Shown here: positions 20,863 through 28,485 of the stretch, one piece after another
Numbering within the stretch: the first letter of the stretch is position 1
Layout of the letters: each line of letters begins with the position of its first letter
Assembly: GCA_039105265.1 (NCBI GenBank)
Contig: JAPFFF010000004.1
Coordinates: forward strand, 868,001 to 932,000
Source of the DNA: Tritrichomonas musculus
Taxonomy: Eukaryota; Parabasalia; Tritrichomonadida; Tritrichomonadidae
Length of the DNA: 64,000 nucleotides
Direction of reading: 5' to 3'
Notes under the pieces: generated by a model
What the model saw: the letters and a program-made list of their open reading frames with translations, nothing else
Database searches by the model: none
Told to the model about the DNA's origin: nothing
Program-made: the position numbers and the translations under genes

Positions 20863-22074
20863 TTAACGAAATATTTCAGAAATACTTTGTGCCGAAGCAT
20901 TCCTAATAAGAAAATGTTGTAAAATCGAGAGTTCTTTATCTTTTGGATCTTCAAACCATGATGATATTGCGATTGCATTTGTAGGTTGAAGCATATAAGA
21001 AGTTGGATTATTATCAATAATAATAATTCTATCTAAGTCTCGATTCATTCTCGATAAATCTTTAACAAAATTTCCGCCAAGTTCTGTACAATTATCTCGG
21101 AATAGTCTATGTTTGACCATCCGGCAAGGATCAAGTTTATTTAAAACTAAATCTGCGTATTCTTTGCTAGATGTTGTGAAAAATACCATTTCATAGAGAG
21201 GAGCGAGATTTGCAATGAATTCTTCTGCTCCTGGTCGAAAATTAACATAAACTGTAACTGGGACACTAGAACTTTTTTTGCGCTTTGATTCCATGCATGA
21301 ATCTTGTAGAGTCAAAACTAAATCAGGGTGTCCTGTTTGAGTAATTGAGCTATGGACAAGAGTTTCGTCTAAATCAACTACCAAGCATAATTTATCCATA
21401 TCATCTGGATCGGCTTGAGGTAATAAATATGACGTTAAATTATGGTCTGGCTGGTTAATTGATACGTTTTGGTCAGAAAAATCAGTATCTGTTGATCGAT
21501 TGCTACTTTCGCTGTTTTTGGAATCACTTTTGCTTTCATTTGAATTGTTTTGTGAAGGTGTTTTTTTGGATAAATTACATATTGAACAGCATGAAGCGCT
21601 TTCATTTCGATTAATAAAATCAATATTATTATCGTCTGACATTTCAACAGTAGTGTAATTTTCTAAAACTAATGAAGGTTCATCAATTCTACTAAATCCA
21701 TTTAATGAGGAGCTAGCGTGTAATTGACCTAAAGAATTTTTGGGAAAATTATGATGAAGAGAGTTATTATTGCTAATACGGCTTGCAATAAGATTGTCAA
21801 CTATGTCAACAGTGACAGATGATATTTCTTTGTTTTCATTGAATTGATTTGTGTCGTTTGTTGTTTGTTTTTCAGAATCTGTTTGATTTTGATTAAGATA
21901 AGAACGTGGAACGTAAGGTTCTTTCATGATCTGTAATACGTCTGTTTCCATCCGTGTCTTTTTCACTTCTTGGTTTTCTAATGCAGAAGGAGCTATAACA
22001 ACTCTTCGTTGAGGATGACTAGAAGGACTTGAATTTTGATTCTTTAATAAAGATTCTTCATCATTTCCGCTCAT
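20863..22074 (-). CDS. FCP1/SCP-type (NIF domain) protein phosphatase
   Basis: A 403-residue protein with a disordered Ser/Asn-rich N-terminus (1-225) and a C-terminal NIF/CTD small-phosphatase domain (about 226-403). The signature DLDET lies at residues 234-238, with Asp234 as nucleophile and Asp236 as acid/base. It is followed by LVHSS, then VYVNFRPGAEEFI, MVFFTTSSKEYAD, LFRDNCTELGGNFVKDLS, and IIIIDNNPTSYMLQPTNAI with the second Asp pair. Relatives dephosphorylate the RNA polymerase II CTD (SCP1-3) or lipin (Dullard). The protein is soluble, with no N-terminal membrane segment, so the SCP/CTD type is likelier. The start codon lies at the tip of a perfect 19-bp inverted repeat (22043-22091). 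Confidence 0.93.
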   Translation of the reverse strand: MSGNDEESLLKNQNSSPSSHPQRRVVIAPSALENQEVKKTRMETDVLQIMKEPYVPRSYLNQNQTDSEKQTTNDTNQFNENKEISSVTVDIVDNLIASRISNNNSLHHNFPKNSLGQLHASSSLNGFSRIDEPSLVLENYTTVEMSDDNNIDFINRNESASCCSICNLSKKTPSQNNSNESKSDSKNSESSNRSTDTDFSDQNVSINQPDHNLTSYLLPQADPDDMDKLCLVVDLDETLVHSSITQTGHPDLVLTLQDSCMESKRKKSSSVPVTVYVNFRPGAEEFIANLAPLYEMVFFTTSSKEYADLVLNKLDPCRMVKHRLFRDNCTELGGNFVKDLSRMNRDLDRIIIIDNNPTSYMLQPTNAIAISSWFEDPKDKELSILQHFLIRNASAQSISEIFR

Positions 22075-22091
22075 GAAGAATCTTTATTAAA
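22043..22091 (-). repeat. Perfect 19-bp inverted repeat at a start codon
   Basis: Arms 22043-22061 and 22073-22091 are exact reverse complements (TTTAATAAAGATTCTTCAT against its complement) around an 11-base loop. The AUG of the phosphatase gene uses the last two bases of the upstream arm and the first loop base. Its first codons (MSGNDEESLL) form the loop and the downstream arm. In the mRNA this would be a stable hairpin at the initiation codon. Confidence 0.9.
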
Positions 22092-22476
22092 ATAAGGAGA
22101 ATAATGAAATTGAATTAAAAACGTTTTTGTTCTGTTATTATTTCTTTGAAAAAGTCAATAGAATTTTTTTTTCAAAAAAAAAGAAAAAGCTTAAATTCAA
22201 TCAAATGAAATGAAGAAATCTCACATGAAAAATTCAATTTTTTAATTTTCTAAAAATTGCAATACATAATTATCAATTTTATAAAAAATAAATAATTGTG
22301 AAAAAATAAAAATAAAGTTCAGAAATTTGCACTATACATTCAATTTACTTAAACTTTGAATAAATACATTATTAGTAAAAATCAATTCATAGAAAGATAA
22401 ATATAGAAAATATAAAATAAAAAATAGAAAGATTATCTGACAAAGGAAACAAATAAAGAAAGCAGTGGGATATTTG
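22092..22476. other. AT-rich spacer
   Basis: Spacer between the phosphatase start and the VPS16 stop. It is strongly AT-rich with A/T runs. I see no gene or RNA in it. Confidence 0.6.
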
Positions 22477-24732
22477 TCATCCTGAAAGGCCAAATCTATG
22501 AATAATAGATTGTTGAACATCTTGTGGTAGAGTATTAAGATATTTCATTCCCAAAGTCTGGTTGTTGTATCTAAAGCACATTTCAGCGATATCTTCGTTT
22601 GTTGGTCCATCTTTCAAAGAAGATAAGAAATTCTCAAATTCAGGCCACATTTCTTTTTTAGCCATACTATCGCCGACTATTAAACCATAAGTTCTATCTG
22701 AAAATCCGAATTTCTTTGCAAATTTTTTAGCGCTAGAAATATCATTTAATTCCGCATATTTCATTACGATTCTCCTTGCTGAAGGTGGCTGCGCTCTTGT
22801 TGTTGGGTTCTTTGCTCGTTCTTCTAAGAAATTTGGTATTTTTGAAGCAACTTGAAGAACATTTTGTTGACTATCCATTGCTTTAATGAAAGGTGAATTT
22901 TGTTCAAAGCAAGATTGAACTAAATTAAACTTTTCATTTTCTTTAAGTATTGAAGCTTGATTTGGCGTTGTGATGAAAGTCCATTGAAGAAGAAGTTTTT
23001 TGTCAAAGTTTGGTATTTTTCGAAGCATTGAAGGATCAATAAATGATTTAAAGAGTGCATAATGTGCTGCAATATCTCTAGAAGATCCTAATAATGATAC
23101 AAATTTCTGTACTGATGAAGTCAACTTGTTCAAGCAAAGAACTGAAATTATAGCTTCACCATCTTTGGTTTTAATAGCTACATTCATTGGATCGCTATTT
23201 TTAATCTTTGAAAGTGCCATAACACGATCATTAATTGGGAAAATTCGATCACATATTGAATAAATTCCTTCTGGTGTAAAATCATTACTAAAAGCAAATT
23301 TTGAAAGAGGGCGATAATCAAATGTTTGATATTCTGTTAATCTTTCAAGAACAAGATGAAGAGCCATTTCACCATTCTTTTTGAGAATAGCAAGAGCCCA
23401 TCGTGCTGCAATAGCTTCTGTATTAAAGTTAAACATATTGCATATTTTCATTGCGAAACTGAATAAATTTAATGAAACTGCAATATCAATATAGCTGGCA
23501 GGTGAAACATATTTCAATGATGCAAAAGTTGTAGCAAAGCCAAAATCTCGACTTCGTAATGAATTCAAAAGAACAACGTTGTTCAATGCTGTAACATAGT
23601 TATCAGTGATTTTAACTTCAGGAAGGCATTTTTGAATAAATGCAACGATGAAAAAAAGAAAGTTTTGAACGTCTAAATCGATTGAAACTTGAGCAGCTTG
23701 AATTATTGCTTCGAGAGCAGTTTGAGGTAATTCTATTTTCTTCAATTCTTTATATGCATTAAGATTTTTACGTGTGAAGTAGTTGTAAACTGTTATGAAT
23801 GAAGATACTTCTTTGATTCTGTATAATTGGACCACTTCCTTTGGTACTTTCATAAATAAGAAGAGGCCATTATCTGAGTAAACGCGAACATTATCGATAT
23901 CTTGAATTACTAAATGAACAATCATATCTTGATCGAATTCGTGATGAAAATCTGGTAGTTGGAAAAAGTGAAGTCGCTTGTTTGAAACAAGTAAAAATGT
24001 TTCATCTGTAACCCAAGCAATTGAACTTGCAGCTATGTGATATGTATATGTTGTTTGAGATGGTTGTGTTGATATAATAGTAACTTGATCTGGAGATTGA
24101 ACAGCAATGTTTATTGCGTTAGGTGATACAATCATTTTTGATGGAGAAAAATTAAGTGAAGCAATTTGGGTAATTGCACGTTGGCCAATGCAAACAATAG
24201 ATCCGTCTTGATATGCCAAATATCCTTCTGTTTTATTTCCGCGATAAAATGCAAAACAAGATGTTTCTTTAGGAATATCTATTTTTGTAAATGCTTGATA
24301 ACGCATTAATTGATAATCAAACATACATAACGTATTGCTATTTGTAATAACTGCGATTCCATTAAAGAAAGAACTTGCATATTTAACATATGAATCATCT
24401 GGAGCTTTAAAGTTTGAAACAACATCGCCTTTGAGAGATATAATGTCAATGTCGCCGTTAAAATATAGGAATCCGATATTACTTCCAGAACACCAAAATG
24501 CTGTGCAAATTAAATCTGTTATTTTATAAGGAGAAGATGACACTGGCTGGCCTGAGTTGCTAAATGTTTCGAGTAGATTTCCGTTAGTATATCGTACAAA
24601 TAATCCTCCATGGTAAGAAGGAATAAAATCAGAATTGGCGAAACGGTGTCCATCACAGTCATAAAGACGATGAAAAATATAGTTGTCTTTTCCGAATCGT
24701 TTCCAGTTCTTTTTGATATATTCAAGACTCAT
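22477..24732 (-). CDS. VPS16: VPS16, core subunit of HOPS/CORVET tethering complexes
   Basis: A 751-residue protein. VPS16 bridges Vps33 to the other class C subunits in late-endosome and vacuole/lysosome tethering. The N-terminal half (about 1-330) reads as a beta-propeller with repeated short strands (GGLFVRYTNGNLLETFS, IGFLYFNGDIDIISLKG). The C-terminal half is an alpha-solenoid. It includes the Vps16_C block near the end: ASKIPNFLEERA, RRIVMKYAELNDISSAKKFA, then GDSMAKKEMWPEFENFL and RYNNQTLGMKYL. The length is close to the usual 800-840 residues. The ATG at 24732 fits the conserved start (FGKDNYIFHRLYDCD). It is flanked by AT-rich spacers on both sides. Confidence 0.9.
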   Translation of the reverse strand: MSLEYIKKNWKRFGKDNYIFHRLYDCDGHRFANSDFIPSYHGGLFVRYTNGNLLETFSNSGQPVSSSPYKITDLICTAFWCSGSNIGFLYFNGDIDIISLKGDVVSNFKAPDDSYVKYASSFFNGIAVITNSNTLCMFDYQLMRYQAFTKIDIPKETSCFAFYRGNKTEGYLAYQDGSIVCIGQRAITQIASLNFSPSKMIVSPNAINIAVQSPDQVTIISTQPSQTTYTYHIAASSIAWVTDETFLLVSNKRLHFFQLPDFHHEFDQDMIVHLVIQDIDNVRVYSDNGLFLFMKVPKEVVQLYRIKEVSSFITVYNYFTRKNLNAYKELKKIELPQTALEAIIQAAQVSIDLDVQNFLFFIVAFIQKCLPEVKITDNYVTALNNVVLLNSLRSRDFGFATTFASLKYVSPASYIDIAVSLNLFSFAMKICNMFNFNTEAIAARWALAILKKNGEMALHLVLERLTEYQTFDYRPLSKFAFSNDFTPEGIYSICDRIFPINDRVMALSKIKNSDPMNVAIKTKDGEAIISVLCLNKLTSSVQKFVSLLGSSRDIAAHYALFKSFIDPSMLRKIPNFDKKLLLQWTFITTPNQASILKENEKFNLVQSCFEQNSPFIKAMDSQQNVLQVASKIPNFLEERAKNPTTRAQPPSARRIVMKYAELNDISSAKKFAKKFGFSDRTYGLIVGDSMAKKEMWPEFENFLSSLKDGPTNEDIAEMCFRYNNQTLGMKYLNTLPQDVQQSIIHRFGLSG

Positions 24733-25334
24733 TGTTTTTCTATATCTATTGAATTCAAAAAATTTTATATTGACCTTTTACTTAAAAATTTGAATATAAT
24801 ATCAAAATATTGAAATAGCAAAAAAACATTTATTATCCTAATATTTCTCATTATTGTTTGACAATTTATTTGATTATTTTGATGTATTGCACAAATAAAC
24901 TTCATGTATACATAAAATTACCTTTATTTAGAATCCATTTCAATCTTTCTTCTTTCTCCTATTTGATCAATAAGATAATATATCTTAATAGATGTGAAAT
25001 AATATAAGAAATATTTATATTTATTTTCTTATTAAGATACAAATAATATATTTGTTATATTTATTAATATATTTGTTCAAATATATTTATTCTATATAGA
25101 ATTTTTAGCATATGTATATTTTAATAGATGTTAAATAATGTAAGAATAAGACTAAAATAATAAATATAAATATTTATTATTTATATGTATCCATATATAT
25201 TTTGTTCAAAAAAAAAAATAATAATAATATATTTGTTCAAAAAAACTGTATCAAATTTGTAGCATAAGTATATTTTACACAAATCCTGTATAAAATCGTT
25301 TAAAATATATATATATTTGGTTGTTGTTTCGATT
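24733..25334. repeat. AT-rich spacer with a diverged internal duplication
   Basis: The spacer between VPS16 and the LSm7-like gene contains two pairs of similar segments. The first pair is 24984-25008 and 25121-25144 (AATAGATGTGAAATAAT against AATAGATGTTAAATAAT). The second is 25071-25122 and 25231-25276 (ATTTGTTCAA... AGCATATGTATATTTT). The offsets of about 137 and 155 bases suggest an old tandem duplication. No coding potential was seen. Confidence 0.5.
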
Positions 25335-25595
25335 TTATACTTTTTCGTCAGGAGCAACATCAAGAGCACGGATATGGGGAGATCGGACAACAGCAGTGCC
25401 GAGATTCCTGGGGGTGAAATTCTGATTAATTCCCCATAATGGAATTGTTTCAACGCAGTCTTTTAAAACTATATTGCCAACTTTATCATATCCTTGGAGA
25501 ACGCCTTCAACCTCACGATTGTTTGTAAGGGTAACAATGACTTTTTTGTTTAAAAATTCTTCAAGGGGCCAGCATAAAGGAAGTTTGTTATCCAT
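25335..25595 (-). CDS. LSM7: LSm-family protein, closest to LSm7
   Basis: An 86-residue protein covering one Sm fold. Sm1 reads LNKKVIVTLTNNREVEGVLQGYDKVGNIVLKDCVE, with the conserved Gly, Asp/Asn and Asn positions; this is shown in shorter parts as NREVEGVLQGYDKVGN and IVLKDCVE. Sm2 reads RNLGTAVVRSPHIRALDV; the usual RG is RS here. The RxLG run before Sm2 and the Pro-Leu start resemble LSm7 more than LSm2-6 or LSm8. LSm7 is part of LSm1-7 (mRNA decay) and LSm2-8 (U6 snRNA) rings. The Sm fold is certain to the eye; the paralogue assignment is tentative. The ATG lies a few bases after a TTTCA motif. Confidence 0.85.
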   Translation of the reverse strand: MDNKLPLCWPLEEFLNKKVIVTLTNNREVEGVLQGYDKVGNIVLKDCVETIPLWGINQNFTPRNLGTAVVRSPHIRALDVAPDEKV

Positions 25596-26046
25596 TGAAA
25601 TATAAATTTGAACAAACCCTATTCAAAATATATAAAAATTTTATGATGAAAAAAATAAAATTTTTGCGTGTAATTTTATAGCACAGTTCTGCACCACAAT
25701 AAACTTTTAGAATTATATCAATTTAGGAAGCCAAATAGGGCATTTGCTTATCTTAATCAACCATTTTTATGAATAATATTAATCTAATAATGATCTCAAT
25801 TCTGAAAATTTTCAATTATTTCGCATATAACATATTCTTTATATGACAGAAATGAAGAAATCAATAAAAAACACAAAGAATTTTTAGCCATTTCTATGAA
25901 AAATATATCTCAAAAAAAAGTACGATTATTTTCTTCTGAAAAAGTGGTGTGTGTTATCCATAATTCACAAAATATTTTATATTTCTAAAAATGGCCGAAT
26001 TTAAATTTATTTACTTTAATCGAAACTGGATCCAAAGTATATATCT
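25596..26046. other. Spacer holding one copy of a dispersed repeat
   Basis: AT-rich. Positions 25681-25954 are a diverged copy of a sequence also present at 58976-59407 (see the repeat entries). No gene is recognised. Confidence 0.6.
25681..25954 (+). mobile_element. Dispersed repeat copy 1, TA-flanked, possibly Tc1/mariner-derived
   Basis: About 230 bases (25721-25948) align by eye with 59170-59400 at roughly 80 percent identity. Shared blocks include AATCAACCATTTTTA, AATAATGATCTC, GATTATTTTCTTCTGAAAAA and AAGAAATCAATAAAAAA. The left end, TA then GCACAG, and the right end, TGTGT then TA, resemble short inverted ends with TA flanks. Relative to copy 2 this copy lacks about 140 internal bases. 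No transposase is present. The shared sequence is clear; the mobile class is inference. Confidence 0.55.
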
Positions 26047-26394
26047 TCATTGTGGAATCTTCTTCAAAGCCACTCTCCGTACAGTTCTGGTATTTAGAAT
26101 GGATCTTTGTTCAGATCGTTCACTTGGTTGAGCATTTGGCGATCTCAGAAACTGTCCTTCGCTTGAGATTCGGCTTCCATTTCCATCTCTAATTCTGGAA
26201 GCATAAATTGTTTTTGCTCTTGTAAAGGTTATCGCAATTGATGTAGTAGGTATTTGATATTGAGTTTGGTTGTTTATATTGAATTAGAAAAACATTGTTT
26301 GGTGGATCAATGGGAGAGATGCTAGTTTTGTTTTGTTTTAAATAATTATCTCTAATTCCTAAAAAATGTTCATCCCAAAAATCAAAAAAAAAAA
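26047..26394 (-). pseudogene. Decayed coding sequence, family unknown
   Basis: Unlike the surrounding spacer, this stretch has coding-like composition on the minus strand. Two overlapping open stretches in different frames read as ordinary protein: DFWDEHFLGIRDNYLKQ followed by SISPIDPPNNVFLIQYK, and further on FTRAKTIYASRIRDGNGS followed by NTRTVRRVALKKIPQ and a stop. Neither has a convincing start. The simplest reading is a degraded gene copy; a very short unrecognised intron is the alternative. I cannot name the family. Confidence 0.45.
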
Positions 26395-26582
26395 ATCATA
26401 TTTGAACAGGTTTAAATATGGACAATAACAAAGGCATTCAAATCTTTATTTATAATAATCACACATATATTAAACAAAAATATCTAAATTGATAAGACAA
26501 AATGAATTCTTATTCGTTCTCTGCTCGTATTTCATGCCGCAATTAATACTATATCGAAAAGACAATCTATTAGAATTAATTA

Positions 26583-26625
26583 ATTAATTTGCATTTTCAA
26601 AAAAAAAAAAAAAATGCAAATTAAT
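26583..26625. repeat. 15-bp perfect inverted repeat 3' of a gene
   Basis: ATTAATTTGCATTTT at 26583-26597 is the exact reverse complement of 26611-26625, with a 13-base A-rich loop. It lies 14 bases downstream of the stop of the coiled-coil gene at 26639. It could form a 3' UTR hairpin or help transcript ending. The spacer from 26395 to here is otherwise AT-rich and featureless. Confidence 0.6.
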
Positions 26626-26638
26626 CAAAATTCATTTT

Positions 26639-28213
26639 TCATAACTTAGGAAGCAAAGATTTCATTCTTCTTGCATTTATTTGTTCAAGTTTTGCAAAAG
26701 TTGAATTATCAATTGGTTCAACATTTAATTCAACCTTATTTCTAATTTTTAGCATTTTAATCCTATTCATTGTTCTAGGTGTTGCCAAAGTCTGATTCTT
26801 GGCCATTACATCTCTAGCAAGTTCCGGATTATAATTTTTTGCATTTAAAGGCGATGTTGAAGCCAATGCTGATGAAGATAATGAATAAAATGGTCTTTTT
26901 GCTTCATTATTTGCTTTTCTAATAGCTGTTTGTTTGATTGCTTTTTCAATTGGAGAAATTTCTTTGTGTTTTGCTGTTTTAATTTCTTTTTCCATTTTTT
27001 TGTCAAATTGCATCAATCTGTCTAAATCTTTTTTCTGTTTTTCAATAAGTTTCACATATTCACTTTGCATTGATTGTTGTGCGGCTTCTTGCATTTCTTT
27101 TTCTTCTTGTTGTTGTTTGTTATCAGCAATTCGTTTTATTTGACGAGCTTCTTCGTATTTTTTGGCTAAAGCAAGTTTTCTTTCACATCGTCGTAAATTG
27201 AGAAGTTGTTGAGAAGGACGATTAAAACGGGTCAAAAAAGATGGATCTTGATATTTTGCTTTCAAGTCATTCACTTCTTTTTGTTGTTTTTCTTGTAGTT
27301 GACGTAAACGAAATTCGCAACTTTCCGTATGATGATCAAGTTTAACTTTGTATTTAGCTTTTGTATCTTGTAATTGCTGATGAAGTCGTGAATCACGCTC
27401 ATTTAAGTAACGACTTTGATTATCAGGAGTTATTGAATAAGATAACGCAAAATTATCATTTTCACGATTGATTGAAGTAATCATGTTTTCAAGCTTTTTG
27501 GCACGGTCATAATCTTGATTGTCTATCGCATCAGTTTTCTCTCGATAGATTAATTGAAGTAATTGAGGAAACATTGAGCTTTCCGGTAGTTTATTGTTTT
27601 CTAGCAATTGATTAAATGCATATTGAACATCTTCATCTGAAAAGGTTTGTGAAAAATGTAGCATTGAATCATCGTTTTTGTTTGAGTTATCTTCTTCTAT
27701 ATCTTCCTCTTCAATATGGTTTTCATTATTTTCCTTACTAGCGTCATCTTCATTGTCATTTTTAGAATCATCATTATCATTATTTTCGATTTTTGTCTCG
27801 TCACTTGTTAAATTAGCGTTTTCATCGCTTTGATTATTATCTCCAGTAGTTTCAGTTTTTTCATCTTCATTATTTAGATTGGCATTTTCACTAGTTTGAT
27901 CTGTGCTATCATTGATTTTTATGGAATCATCATTTTCTTTGTGTTCATTGTCTTGATTATCAAGCTTATCATTATTTTCTTCAATCTTATTAATTTCATT
28001 GGAAGTAGGTAATAATCCATCTGTGATTGAATTTGTAATTGTTTCGATTTCACCTTTTTCTGAGCTTTTGTTTTCTTCAAGAGATGGATCTGTAATGTTT
28101 TCTTGAGATTCTCCTAAACTTGTATCACCTTTGTTATTGTCTTTTTTATCATCATTTAATTGGATTTCATCGCTTTTTACCTCATTTTGAGGATTAGAGG
28201 AAGATGATTCCAT
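26639..28213 (-). CDS. Acidic N-terminus plus coiled-coil protein, unknown
   Basis: A 524-residue protein. Residues 1-185 are extremely acidic and Asn-rich (repeats of the type NDDSKNDNEDD and ENNENHIEEED) and are probably disordered. Residues of about 186-260 are a compact helical piece (FSDEDVQYAFNQLLENNKLP, then DYDRAKKLENMITSINRE). Residues 270-425 form long charged coils (LRQLQEKQQKEVNDLKAKYQ, LIEKQKKDLDRLMQFDKKME). The C-terminus is basic. Similar acidic-then-coil proteins form families in trichomonads, but I know of no assigned function. The start at 28213 is just after a TTTCAGAT motif. Confidence 0.85.
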   Translation of the reverse strand: MESSSSNPQNEVKSDEIQLNDDKKDNNKGDTSLGESQENITDPSLEENKSSEKGEIETITNSITDGLLPTSNEINKIEENNDKLDNQDNEHKENDDSIKINDSTDQTSENANLNNEDEKTETTGDNNQSDENANLTSDETKIENNDNDDSKNDNEDDASKENNENHIEEEDIEEDNSNKNDDSMLHFSQTFSDEDVQYAFNQLLENNKLPESSMFPQLLQLIYREKTDAIDNQDYDRAKKLENMITSINRENDNFALSYSITPDNQSRYLNERDSRLHQQLQDTKAKYKVKLDHHTESCEFRLRQLQEKQQKEVNDLKAKYQDPSFLTRFNRPSQQLLNLRRCERKLALAKKYEEARQIKRIADNKQQQEEKEMQEAAQQSMQSEYVKLIEKQKKDLDRLMQFDKKMEKEIKTAKHKEISPIEKAIKQTAIRKANNEAKRPFYSLSSSALASTSPLNAKNYNPELARDVMAKNQTLATPRTMNRIKMLKIRNKVELNVEPIDNSTFAKLEQINARRMKSLLPKL

Positions 28214-28485
28214 ATCTGAAAGTTCTTAACGATTTTTTTAAAATTTAATTCAATGATTTATTTGAAATTTTTACGAATAAATTTCAGACTTTTTGAATGA
28301 TGATTATTTCTCTCAATTGTAGGCTGGAAGTAAATCCACTTCATGCTAACAATTAAAATGATAGGTGTAGAATTGGTACACCTTTATAAATAAATAAATA
28401 ATAAATGAAAATTAATTATTAAGGTAAAAGGTTTATGATTATTGCTTGGATAAAAATTCCTTTTTTTTTCGTTTAAACCTTGAAA

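Noticed and set aside
20640-21017. 125-codon minus-strand frame overlapping the phosphatase 3' end
   Set aside because: It overlaps the conserved phosphatase domain in another frame and consists of Phe/Ile/Leu-rich text from AT-rich sequence.
25181-25453. 90-codon minus-strand frame overlapping the LSm7-like gene
   Set aside because: It is an out-of-frame shadow of the LSm gene plus AT-rich spacer.
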